64,000 bases of DNA, from NCBI GenBank assembly GCA_019914995.1, contig CM034128.1, positions 4,218,501 to 4,282,500 on the forward strand. Direction: 5' to 3'. The notes under the pieces are model-generated. The model worked only from the letters and a program-made list of their open reading frames with translations, made no database searches and was not told the origin of the DNA. Source of the stretch: Acanthochlamys bracteata. Its lineage: Eukaryota > Streptophyta > Magnoliopsida > Pandanales > Velloziaceae. A program made the position numbers and the translations under genes. Shown piece after piece: positions 1 to 11,908 of this stretch (its first letter is position 1; each line of letters opens with the position of its first letter).

Positions 1-160
1 ATATCTGTGTATGGAATCAATGTACAGATATACACAGATCTTTGAGTTGTATCCCTGTGATAACTTTTGATCATCCTAGCATCATGACTCCATATCATAC
101 TTTCAAAGAATGTGCCATATCTTATTTTTTATTCCTTTTATTATTTATTTTATTTGATTT

Positions 161-455
161 GTAGTTTCATAATTGTTATCCATTTGTTTCATGAGTTATT
201 CTCTTGATATCAAATTATAATCCAAACATGTATCCTTCAACTGTGTCTACCTCTTCTGCAATTTTCTTTTCTGTTCGAAAACCTAATTTCCACAAAGCTT
301 ACCTCATGGTTTGTAGATTCATAATTGTTATCCATTTGTTTCATGAGTTATTCTCTTGATATCAAATTCTAATCCAAACATGTATCCTTCAACTATGTCT
401 ACCTCTTCTGCATTTTTCTTTTCAGTTCGAAAGCTTACCTTTCATGGTTTTCCAT
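161..455. repeat. tandem duplication (about 152-bp unit) in intron
   Basis: Two nearly identical copies stand side by side. The first begins at 161 (GTAGTTTCATAATTGTTATC) and the second at 313 (GTAGATTCATAATTGTTATC). Both run through the same stretch (TCATGAGTTATTCTCTTGAT), then the same Thr/Ser-like TC-rich segment, to about 307 and 455. They differ by only a few substitutions and a small indel near the ends. They lie in an intron of the WDR20-like gene. Confidence 0.85.
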
Positions 456-935
456 TAATTTCTGAAGTGTTTCATGCTTTGCCAAATTCTAAGGATCCAG
501 CATTTCTGGAGGGTATAGGACCAAATATTCTTTTTGCCAATTGAACAGGATTGATTCATTAATAGTAAATGTGTTGCAAGCATGGATTCTTATTTATAGA
601 GCATAACCATTATTCAACAAGTGAGCACATTGACCTACACACTTGCATAGGTTGCATAGGCGGAATGCTTACGGAATTCTTGATTGTTTAAACTGAGGAG
701 CATATCTGATCTATGAGCATACCATTACAATAATTGGTTTATGGTCTTGATGTTACAAAATATCATTGCACGTATCGTGTATTGGACGCTTTCGTCATGG
801 TGTGCCAATATGGTTTGTTATGCTCGTTGATGTATCTATCACCATCTCTGTTTGCCTATAAAAATGTCTTCTGAAGTGCTTTACAAATATGCTGTTTAAA
901 ACATACTCTTTGACAAGTTCTGATTTCTTTCTCAG

Positions 936-1965
936 TCCGGATGGGAAGTACATATTGACTGGTGGTGAAGATGATCTGGTACAAATTTGGAGCATGGATG
1001 ACAGGAAGATAGTGGCCTGGGGAGAGGGGCATAATTCATGGGTAAAACTCAATTCTGTAATGTACTGTCCATTTCCACATTTGAAGTTACTAACAACTCT
1101 ACAAACAGGTTAGCGGAGTCGCATTTGATTCCTTTTGGTCAGCCCCAAATTCAGATGGGACAGGAGAAAATATTGTGTATCGCTTTGGTTCAGTTGGCCA
1201 GGTAGGATTGTGTTCAGATGGATGAGGATAATTTTAACTATTTGTCTTAAATGCTTACTCTTTGTTGATTTTGAAATATTGGGTTAACTGGTTCTGAATT
1301 CACGGAACCAAAACAAAAGAAAAACAACATTCATTACTTACATATAAATCAAGCTGGTCTTGTGGGGAGTATGCAAATGTAATTTATAACCATTGTGCAC
1401 AACTATATCAAATTCTATGTTAATGTAAACTGTTATCATGATTCACCTTGATTGACGTTTACCTACTCAGTACAGGATGTATCCTGTCATTTTATTTGTT
1501 GTCATAGACAAATGTTGCTGTCTTTTGCAGGATACTCAATTGCTTCTATGGGATCTAGCAAGGGATGAGATTGTTGTGCCACTTCGTTATTACCCTCCTG
1601 GTGGTTCACCTTCATTTAGCAGTGGAAGTCCTTCAGCTCAATGGGACAACATTCACCCTCCCGGCACTCTACAGCCTGCTCCAAGCATGCGAGATGTACC
1701 AAAGCTCTCACCTGTGGTGGCCCATCGTGTGCATGTAGAACCTCTATCAGGCTTGATTTTTACCAATGAATCAGTGCTTACAATTTGTCGGGAGGGACAT
1801 ATCAAGGTCTGGGTGAGGCCTGGGCATTCAGAAAACAATAGCCAATCAAGTAATTCGGATTCTATGTTAGGCACATCCAATGGTAGGGAGAAGCCTTTGG
1901 TACCACCTGTCAAGGCCAACAATTCCAGTTATAAGCAGCCACCATCAATACTTCTACGTGAATAG
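936..1965 (+). CDS. WD40 repeat protein, WDR20/creC-like (3' part)
   Basis: Three exons are visible: 936-1041, 1109-1201 and 1531-1965, ending at TAG 1963-1965; the 5' exons lie left of the window. Translation gives [20 protein letters not shown], then [16 protein letters not shown], then [19 protein letters not shown] and, near the end, [18 protein letters not shown]. These are WD40 blades with the WD and GH..W signatures, in the order known for the plant homologues of WDR20 and fungal creC. In animals and fungi those proteins are cofactors of USP12/46-type deubiquitinases; a similar role in plants is inference. The splice phases agree across all three exons. After the last blade the protein ends in a Ser/Asn-rich tail of about 45 residues. 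No acceptable upstream exon was found in 1-935, which is read as intron. Confidence 0.85.
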
Positions 1966-3758
1966 GGCATATGAAATGGTGGTTCTAAGGCAACTGTTGC
2001 AGATTACAACTCCTTTTCCAGATTTTGGCCAATTAAATCTAGTGTTGAGTCAGCTTGACCTTGGTGTGTTGCTGACAGCAGATTATTGGAGTTGCAAACC
2101 ATCTTTCTTGGGGTAATTGAATGGAAGAGCCACCTATGCTGTAAGTATCTAGTGCAGCATGCCACAACTGCGATTCTTGTTGCAGCGGAGGAAATAATGA
2201 AGTAAATTCCTGTATAGACATATAGTCCTCTAAGGTACAATGCAGCCTTATTAAGATTATTGTTTAGTACATCTTCAAGATTAGAGATTGTGGTGGTGTC
2301 AGCTTGTAGGTGATCACAGGCAGCAGTTTTCAGTCACCTCTCTTGATTCAGTGGTTTCAAGCTGTTTGGTAATTTCACCTCACAAGGTGAGGAGTACGGT
2401 AGGGTTGGAGACGATCCTTTGAGAAGCTAAACAATGATAAACTGTCTGCTTACTTTTCCCTGTATATGAAATTAATTTAAAATGTACATGTTGAGCTTGG
2501 AGCCTCTTAAGTCATGTTTGGCGTGCTTCTAGGTGCTTATTTTATTTCCATTTTATTTCTTTGTTTTGCAGAAATCTTTTTATAGTTTTATGAATTGTTT
2601 TCAAATTTAAAAGGTATGGATAAGTCATGCACTATAGAATTTGTTTTTAAAATTCTTTATTTATTAAAATAAGTTAGTTTTAAAAATAAATTATTGAAAA
2701 TGGTTTTTTAAAAGAGTGTTTTATTTTAAGCAATTTTAAAACGACTCTTAATTTGTTATGTTGCTCAATGCTTTTGTTTTTCGATTGTGAATTGTTTGGG
2801 AAGTTGTTCTGTTACAAGTTTATGCTTCGGAGACATGTAGGAGGGATGAACATTTTCGAAAGATTAGCTTAGGAAGCTTTACTACTCGAAGTCTGTACAT
2901 TCAGTTGAGGTATTTTTGTTTTCACTCTTACAGCCCAGCAAATTAAGTTGTTCTTGTAGTAGCTGAACTTTATTTGGTCTTTATTCATATCAGAGCCAAT
3001 ATTTCAGTTTCAAATGAGCATGTGCTTTCGGGTTATGCAAGGGGCTTTGTTACAGAAGCTACAGCAAGGTAGCAACAACTGGGGAGCCTGTAACATGTTA
3101 TTCCAAAAAGAATGCATGGTTTGTGAATACAAAAACTTATATTTATTATAATTATGTAATAAATATAAAAAATATATATAATAAATTTTTTTATTACTTA
3201 TTTATTTTTTTAAAATCCAAATAATAAAAATTATTTATTATAATATATTATATTTAAAATTTATTTTATAAGCACTTTTTAATAGCCCCTATGATGACCA
3301 TTGTCTTGAAGCAAACACGAAGGAATCCTTAAAGCTAGTATTAGCTCAGGAGTGAAGAATCGATCAAATTGTTCTATTAAAATCAACATCAAATTATTGT
3401 TTTTTCAAAAAGTCAGAAGTTTCTGGTTATCTTTTTCACTATCGCATCACAATTAATATTTATCTTTTTCACTAGCTAATTACCTATAATCATTTTTCTA
3501 AATTTAAGAGCATTTTATCTTTCTACGATATTATCTAATAATAATAATAATAAGTATAATAAAATTTATTTAATAAAAGTTTTTATAAAAATTTTAAAAA
3601 TAATAAAATTAGAAAAATATATAAAGTAAATCAAAAAAGCTGAAAAGAACTCGGAACGCGTCCCAAACGGCCATAACTCCGCTCGAAAAATCCAATGAAT
3701 GATCGAGACGAATAGCAATAGATCAGTAGATAGACGAGTTACAGAGATTGATTGATTG
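1966..3758. other. 3' UTR and intergenic region
   Basis: No coding exon is seen. 1966-2600 probably holds the 3' UTR of the WDR20-like gene. About 2515-2760 resembles a degenerate AT-rich MITE of the kind common in this window, without a clear end or target duplication. 3120-3290 is almost pure A/T. The last 100 bp is the likely 5' UTR of the RNF170-like gene. Confidence 0.5.
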
Positions 3759-6700
3759 ATGGACTCACCCCCGGCGAACGAGATCTGCTCGGTTTGCCGC
3801 GATACGTTCACCCTACCCGTCCAGGCCAATTGCTCACATTGGTTCTGCGGTACAATTAACAAACCTTTCAACCTCAATCTCGAGCACGAGCTAAACCTTT
3901 TTTTTTTCTCTGTAGTTGAGTTGGCATTTTTTCTTGTGCTTTCTTGATTTCATCTCGAGGACAAGTGAAATTGTTGCTTGACCGGATTGTTTCTGGATCG
4001 TTTGATGGATTTTGTTCGGTAGAAATCAGTTGCAGAGTTTAAAATTTGCGTGAAATTATTTTCGCCGATTAGTTTGTTTTATCCTCTGCTTGTTTTAGGA
4101 AAAAATCAATCAAGTAATCTGAAGAATGTTGATGTGCTATTTTGGTTGGAAATATTGGTTTTTAATCTAAGATACGTTTTTAGTTGAAGCAATTTGAATA
4201 AATTATCTTGAACCTTCAGAAAGTAGTACAATATGTGAAATTTCTGTTAAAGCCATCTCTTTGGGAGTTCAGGGCAACTTATCTACTTAAGAATTACATG
4301 TTTGTCTCCATGACTGTGATGTAATGTAGTTATCCGTCAATATCTGTTCGATTGTATTGATTATGGCTACAATTAAGTATAGCTAATTTTTTATAGTAGT
4401 GTCTGCTCTATTAGTCGTTCTACTTGCACAAATTGAATTGGTTGCGACCTTTATAGTTCTGCTTTATAGGACACTGCTTCCTTCGTGTTTGGCATTATGG
4501 GTCAGCTCTTCACCCGTGCAAGTGCCCATTATGCCGCCGTGAGATAACTTTGTTAATACCTTCTAGAGCTGCACAGCATCGACGTCACGATGCAGAGTTC
4601 AGCCAAGTTCTGGAGAATATTGAGAGATACAACCGCCTTTTTGGTGGCAACCCTCTAGGCCTTCTTCAGGTTTGTTTTCTGTTGTTAAGAAGCTCATCGT
4701 TGGATCCGTGGGTGCTTTTTCCTTGCTGGAAGGCTTTCCTTTTTATTTAGAATCTTTAGCATGTGCTGTAATTTCCATTTTTTCCATTTTTACACTATGT
4801 TGTTTGAGCTTTTTAGAGGAATATATAACAATGTTATTTCCTTTGCCTTATTTGAGTTTTCTATTATTTATTTGGCAGAGGGTTAGGGAGCTTCCCTTCC
4901 TCATGCGAAGATTGGCTAGAGAATTATTGGATCCACAGAGATCGCTTCCACTAGTTTTTCAAGTGCGGATATTTGTTGCAGTAAGTTCATGAAACTCGTT
5001 ACTCATTCTACATTCTGGATTCTGTCGAGGCATATACCAGTCAGACATATAGGACACAATGATTAGCAACTAGTTCAAGATACACATTTACTAGATAATA
5101 GTGAGAAATCTTGTAGAAGATATTGATAATTAACGTCCACATATGCGCACCTTTGATTTTTTTATTTAAAATGCAAATCACATCTCTTGTTTAAAAAGCA
5201 TAGGGGCCCATTTCCATAATGCATGTCCTAAATCTAATTCAACGAAGTACATAACCTAAGTCTAGTCTCAACCTTCTATCATTTCGCCTTCAAGGAGCTT
5301 TCACTAGACAATCTCTCTCCTTCCTTTAGAACATAAGCTGCTTTTATTTTAAGTATTGGGAGTTTTTTTTTTATCTTTATGTGCTCTCTAATGTTGATTG
5401 GGAAAGAGGGGTGGACTATCTTGATATTGTGGCAACTCCTACTAGACAAGCTGCTTTACAATTTGAGGAAAAGGTGTTATCTTGTAAATTATTGGACCAA
5501 AATAGAATCAGATTATGGGAGCTATTGTTCATGAGTTTGAGTGGTACATTGATTGTACACGAAGTCTTTGGTCAGATTTTATGACACCCTGATATGAGTG
5601 TGTTTTGGTTGTAGAAGAAAGGCTTAATCAAGGAACTCTAGCCTTCAAGCAATTCATGTAATGAGTGCCACCTATTGAGTCTGATTGCTAGTGAGACTTG
5701 GCCACTGAATTGCTGAAGTTCGTCCTTCTGCTATAGTAGGACTATGATCAAGAAAGGTTTTGGATTGACTTCCCTTTTGACGAAACTGATTGAATTTCTT
5801 GTGCAGATGTTACTCAGTTTAGTTTATGTACTGAGCCCAGTGGACATCCTTCCTGAAAGTATGTAACTCAAAGCTATAAGAAAATTGTCAATTTCATAAC
5901 TGATGGTGTAGATTGATGACAGCATTTTATGTTTATACAGGAGTCTTGGGCATAGTGGGCCTGTTGGATGACTTGATCATATTGTTGGTTGTGTTTTTGC
6001 ACCTTGCTGCAATTTACCGATCACTCCTCGTCTATAGGCATGGCAGATCATGAAATACTTGTTGGTTTTAGAGAAAAGGAACCATGAGTTTAATTCATTG
6101 GCCTGAGGAGAACAAAGGAAAGGACATTCCCATTTTTGACACTGAAAGAATAATATGCTAATAACAGAAGTTGTTACATGAGGAATGGCGTAATTTGCTG
6201 TGAGTATCTAGCTTTCTGTTTGCACATAAGGAACCTGAAAATGATCATGCTTAACATTTACAGTCAGGAAAAGTTTCAACCAGGTATTAGTTCTTGGAAG
6301 ACTTTGTATTCTCTGTGCTTTAAACGCTGATGAGGGAAATGCTATACAAGAAACACATTCACTATGATTTGTATAGTTTTTGTGAAGCTGTCATGTGGCT
6401 TGTGATTTTCTTCAAGGTTCTGTTTGTATGGTCGTCAAGTACTTTTCTTAGATGAGATTCTCTGGGCAATCTTTAATATTGGAAAATCCACATCTCACCT
6501 CTATCTTTGTGTCTATGGAGTCATTTGCCATTCCAAGATGCTTGTTACCTGCTATCCATATGTCTTTGGTGAATTGTGCTCTTAACCGTCACATATATCT
6601 ACATACTCAAAATCTGTGTATTTATAATCAATAAATTTATAAAAGGAGAACAAGGACATCTGAACATGCATAGAGAATGGTTGCAGAGTGGCTCCTGTAC

Positions 6701-7355
6701 CCAAATGGAAATATTAGCTGAATGAGATAAGACTCCTTTAGCCTATAATGTATCTACTGTTCATGAAAGAGCATGTTCCTGTCACTATAAACTGATGAAT
6801 CACTGAAGTGAGAAAATTATATCTGAAAGGCCTGAAAAGCCAGAACCTATAATATGTATATAAATGGTAAGATCATTCACGAGCATGTCATTTGACGCCC
6901 ATGTAGAATAGCATTCTAAAGTACTTCTGCAGTAGAACATTCAGTCAATTGCTAAAGGGGATTGGCTTCCTAGACTCTGAAGATAACAATGTTTGTGGCT
7001 TTTCCTTTTCCTTTTGGTTGATCGATCGCTAACCATTATAAATTGCAGATGTTTCTCAGTGCAATCTATGTGTTAAGCCCAGTGGACATTCTTCCTGAAG
7101 GTACTTGGTGGATTGCTGCGCTGCTAGAATCAAAAGAAAACCGTCATTTCTAGAATTCATTTTGCTCTCTCTCTCTAGTCACTGTCATTTCTAGAATTCA
7201 TTTTACCATCTCTCTCTAGTCACTTTTTCTTCTATTACATGACAGGGTTCTTCGGAATTACTGGTCTGCTGGATGATTTCATTGTGCTGTTGATTGTTTT
7301 CCTTCGTCTCGCATACCTTTATAGGTCACTGCTTGTCTACAGACATGGAGGATGA
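3759..7355 (+). CDS. RNF170: RNF170-like RING E3 ubiquitin ligase with DUF1232 tail
   Basis: Shared exons are 3759-3849, 4470-4669 and 4879-4980, with phases that agree. The start is ATG 3759, reading MDSPPANEICSVCRDTF. A C3HC4 RING follows: CSVCRD near residues 10-15, CSHWFCGHCF, then CKCPLCRREI. The next exons carry a basic stretch (RVRELPFLMRRLARELLD). The transcript can then join either of two terminal pairs, 5807-5858 + 5941-6053 (stop TGA) or 7049-7100 + 7246-7355 (stop TGA). This gives 185 or 184 residues. Both pairs encode the DUF1232 signature YVLSPVDILPE...GLLDD followed by a hydrophobic segment. In animals RNF170 is an ER-membrane ligase; membrane anchoring here is inferred from the hydrophobic tail. 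Terminal-exon use needs transcript data. The gene converges with the NPF gene 565 bp away. Confidence 0.88.
7143..7224. repeat. 41-bp tandem repeat, two copies
   Basis: Two adjacent 41-bp units, 7143-7183 and 7184-7224, both begin GTCATTTCTAGAATTCATTT and end CTCTCTAGTCACT. They lie in the short intron between the two exons of the distal terminal pair of the RNF170-like gene. Confidence 0.85.
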
Positions 7356-7919
7356 TCTGCCTCGGAATTTGGAAGATGCTAAATGTGTTTGTTGTCGATC
7401 GTTCAGTGGTATGCAAGAAGGGAAGAAAACTTTACAAAAGTTTTAACTGAATGATGGAGATCGATGTTGGTGTTTTGCCGTGGATAGAATCTGTTTGTAC
7501 AGGGTTCGTCACGATTCTATGCGATTATTTATTGCTGTGTTGGAGTCGGAGATTAGCAATCAAATGCTATAGCAGTTCTGACTAATGTTTTCATCTATTG
7601 TTTCCACTACGTCAAGGGCGTGTATCAATTTAACTAGGACTTTTTCTTTTTATCAAAAACTAAACTTCGTAATAATAAAAAAATACAACCAAATAATAAA
7701 AAAAATATTGTTAAACTCATTTTTAAATTTAATCAAATATAAATTTTTCTCATTTTGAAACTTATTCTTAAAACACTCACTTCCTCGAATTCATTTTACT
7801 GCAATTGATACATGTCTGAAGTCTGAAAAAGCTGATTTAAGTATTAACTGCTGATTTAAATATCAACTGATGCTTTCATGAAGATGCTACAGTACGCATG
7901 TTCTACGAAGAAGCAACAA

Positions 7920-10540
7920 TCACGGTGAACTATCTACTTTCTTCCTATACACGTAAAGTTGTGAACAATAGAGATAAATGACCAACCCCGTTGCACTAAG
8001 CGCTGCAAGAAGCCAATAGAAGTAGTCAAGATGACCAAGGTTTAGATTGTTGTTGAACCAGCTGTTGCCACTTTTACCACTAACTTTGTCGATAACTGAG
8101 ACAAGGAAGCTGCTAAGATAACTGCCGACGCCGAAGATGCTCAAATACAGAGCAAGGCCAAGACTTCGCAAAGCATCTGGAACTTGATCATAGAAAAATT
8201 CCTGCAAGCCAACCATTGTAAAAACATCCGCAATTCCAAACAGGGTGTACTGCGGAACCAACCACCACACGCTCATAGGAATTGTTGCCTGAGGTGAATC
8301 AATCAGTCCACACTCTATAGCAATTTTTAACCTCCTAATCTCTACAAGTGCTGCTACAACCATTGAGACTGCCGACAGGAACATTCCTGTGCCAATCCTC
8401 TGAAGCATGCTGATACCTGATGGCTTCCCTGTAAACCTCCGAGCTATCGGTATAACGACTCGATCATAGATAGGAATGAAGGCAACAATTGAAAGACTGA
8501 TGAAGCTTTGCAGTGCTGCTGGTGGCACCTGAAAGCTAGATCCTATTCTTCTGTTCAAGGTGCCACCCTGCTTCGTGAAGAAAGTTGACGACTGAGAGAA
8601 GACAATGGCATAAATCAAGCAAGTTGCCCAGATAGGGAAAAGCAGGAGTACCCCTTTAGCTTCTTCTACTTGAGCAACCTCAACACTGCTGACATCTTTG
8701 ACAGGGAATGATCTCTGGGAACCATATGTGCTGTTGTGAAAGAAAAGATCTAAATAGTCAGTTGCAAATTGGATCAAATTCAAACACATGAAAATAACAC
8801 CAAATGTACCTTACTTTGGTTCTTTGTTGGCACCCAGATATTGCCTTCGGATCATGGTCACAAAGGCTTTCCCAATTCGGACAAATGGACTTTCAGATTC
8901 AAGGCTATAGTAACGGTACCTTCTTGTTCCCAAGAGAAAAACAATGAGACCAAGAAGCATAGCAATGCAGGGAATCCCAAAACCAAGGCCCCAGCCTATG
9001 TTGTCCTGAATATAGCTCAATGCCAAAATTGTAACAAGTGTACCAGCACACATTCCAAAATACCACCAATTGAAGAAAGAGCTCTTCGACTTGCTTTCTT
9101 CAGGATCATTCTGGTCAAACTGGTCCGCTCCAAAAGCCTGTGTGCAAGGTTTATGTCCACCTTGTGCAACGGCAACCAGATACAAGAATACATAGAATGC
9201 AATCACTTGGAATTGTGTAGGAGGGCAAGCCTCATTGTAGCCATCACATCTCTCTGAGCTGAAAGTTGGTAATATGGTTGACAATGCTAACATTCCCAAA
9301 CCCTGCAGAAGGATTCATGCAGATTAGCAGAAGTAGGGATCTCCATTTTGTTTAGAAAGGTCAATCTCCATTTATAAGCTTGGTAGAACCATAGAGCGCA
9401 ATAACAAAACAAGGATAAGTAACTGCCTGTCATAACACGATTTACAAAGCAATAAGTGTTACCTCGACCATGAAACTAAACACCTTCCACTTCAGATTTT
9501 TCTTTACATACTAAACTGTAGCTGGATCTTAGCTCAAGAATATGTTGAAACTGTAACAAAGTATAGTCTGAACTAAAGTTAGCTTAGTAAGTCTACAACG
9601 AGCTACACATACATGCAGATACATATGCACATTATGGACATGTTCACCATGGTACCACCCATGCTAACAACCCACAATATTACACTTTAGCATTTTACAA
9701 ATACAAGGGATGATGTACAAGTAATGATCTTCTGCTATCCTTTATAAGATATTTTCTTTCCTTCAACTGAACAAAGGAGTTCCATAATCTAACAAAATGA
9801 ATTTCATACATTTCCGGACTATCACAGAAAGATCTCTGTCAAGCTCCGAACAGAGCCGATTCCAGCTAAGATAGTATTAAGACAAAGGCAAGCTAAGTCC
9901 ACCTCACTCAATTCATACTCGTTTACAGAATGACAATCTAAAAACTTACTAAAAATGTTTACTCCTGGTACAGACATATTAGTGATAAAGTCTATGTAAA
10001 CGGGTATAAAGATCCAATTTTTATTCAATAAAACCAGTTATTTCAAGTAAGGAATGGTATATCTAACAACTGGTGATAGAGAAAACAAACCGTGATGTAA
10101 AGAACCGATGCAATGAGGATAGTTCGGTAGCGACCAAGAAAAGAGTCGGCAACAAAAGCACCAAGCAACGGCAGCATCGAAGCAGCGCCTGACCATGCGT
10201 TCACCGCCGCCGCCGCATCTGCCATTGATTCTCCGAGTGGCCCCGTAAGATAACTTATCAGGTTCGATGAAACCCCGTAGTATGCAAACCTCTCTGCGAT
10301 CTCCACACCTTCATTGAATCAATCAATCAACCCATCGATCAAACAAACAACAACAGCTAAAACAAAAGAAATTTGAGGAAACAAGCATGAATGGTTATTA
10401 TTACCGATGATGAAGAGAGCAGAAGTCCAACCGCCGGAGCTGGAATGAGATGTGAGTCCACCACGGTGGTCAACGACGCTGGCGAGAGAAGTGATGCGGC
10501 GGAAAAGCAACGGCTCAGATGCCGCCGCTTCGGAATCCAT
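7920..10540 (-). CDS. NPF5.10: NRT1/PTR family transporter, NPF5.10-like (copy 1)
   Basis: Four exons: 10540-10405, 10308-10091, 9302-8815 and 8730-7920; phases join to a 550-residue protein, the normal NPF length. It starts [15 protein letters not shown]. Exon 2 opens with [12 protein letters not shown], the ExxER motif of proton-coupled transport, and ends in [15 protein letters not shown]. Exon 3 has [16 protein letters not shown] and FFNWWYFG, both diagnostic of plant PTR/NPF proteins. Exon 4 carries the second helical half, with TFFTKQG, QVPPAAL, RIGTGM and QEFFYDQVP. The family moves nitrate, peptides or hormones across the plasma or vacuolar membrane; the substrate here is unknown. Upstream ATGs are absent in frame. 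The gene has the same exon structure as the copy at 19401-21591, from which HEN1 separates it. Confidence 0.92.
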
Positions 10541-11908
10541 CGCACGGTTCTCTGCTTCTTTACTCCAGCTGCCAACGACTCTCTTACAGATATTTAAGGC
10601 GGTAATTGATCTTGTTGAGTTTGGAGTGATTTTTTAATGTTGTATATTATTTTTGTTTTAGATAAATTTCTCGAGTTAGTCAACGCTATTGGGCTCACAA
10701 GTGGGCCTATCTTCGTCGTATTATTTGTTATTGGATCATGACGGATACCCAATGGGAACTACAAGGTCTACGATTAACCCAAAACGTAGAGAAATAAATC
10801 TTTATAAGTTAGGGTTTAACTAATAAAGGGGCTGTTCTTCACTCTCTGCTAGTGATAGAAACACTAGTAGGCGAGTTGTGAAAGTATTTGAACAAGTGAG
10901 TGATAAAAAATAAATAAATATTATATTTTAAATTTTAAAAAAATATATTTAAAATACATAATATTTTTAAAATATTTAAACATATTTTGGCTCAAAAAGT
11001 TATAAAATTATTGTATTCTAATTTAATTTATATCAACTCTCATCTGATTTCACTTTTCGAAACTTAACTCAGCTTTTATACGAGTGAATAATAGAACTCA
11101 TTTCACTCGATTTAAAACGTACTTCCTGGTATGTTTCTCTCGAGTGGACAAACCCTATACTCCCGAAAATGAAAGTTACGAAAGTCAGTTACCAAATACT
11201 TGAGGAAGAATAAAAAAACCATGGTTCTAGTTTTACAAAAATATTTCTTTCTTGTTGATCTAGTAGTAAGAAAATAGTGTATATTACATTCTTTACTTCC
11301 CACATTCTTCCTTACCATGTGTTCTACTTATACTTCTTTTTACTAATTCTGTAATTTGATTTCGTTTAAACTATGTATTACTCTGTCCCACATAAGGACG
11401 TTTAAGAGTACTTAAAATAAAAAAAATTCTTAAAAAATTATTTGGAAACTTTTAAAAACGAGCTTTAACTAATTTATTATAAAAAAAAAATAATTATATA
11501 TGCAATAATTTTATAATACAATTTACTTTATTTTCTAATTTTAGAAGTTGCAGTTGATTTGCTTGGTTTCCTTCCGAGAATTGCAGCATAATAGTTCTGA
11601 CCTGTTTAGAACTGAAATGGTTTTCGTACTTCTAAAGGTCCAAGAAAACCTGAGAGATACCACAACAAATTTTTTAGGGATATCTGACGGAGGAATATAT
11701 GCATAATCCAGTTTTCATAGTTCAAAGAGCAACGCCATGGCCATCCATGAAACCAGACAGCACATTGAGATCCCAACACGTCTAATTTTGAGATATCTTT
11801 TCCTCATTTACACTTATTCCTTCACAACTAAAAATTGCATCTACTTGTAGGCTCTGAAGGAGTTCCCAAAAGTTCAAAAATGAACTATCAATGCTGCAAC
11901 CTGTTATT
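10541..11908. other. intergenic, promoter side of NPF copy 1 and 3' side of HEN1
   Basis: No coding exon is seen. 10900-11080 and 11380-11560 are AT-rich. 11560-11908 probably includes the HEN1 3' UTR. Confidence 0.4.

Noticed and set aside
2980..3000. CATATCAGAGCCAAT, like a Met-tRNA primer-binding site (TGGTATCAGAGCC)
   Set aside because: Only a partial match and no flanking LTR pair could be found.
3566..3877. 103-codon minus frame over RNF170 exon 1
   Set aside because: Antisense shadow; the plus-strand RING exon with correct phase explains the region.
5381..5584. 67-codon frame in the RNF170 intron
   Set aside because: No acceptor/donor pair gives a phase that fits the flanking exons, and the sequence resembles no domain.
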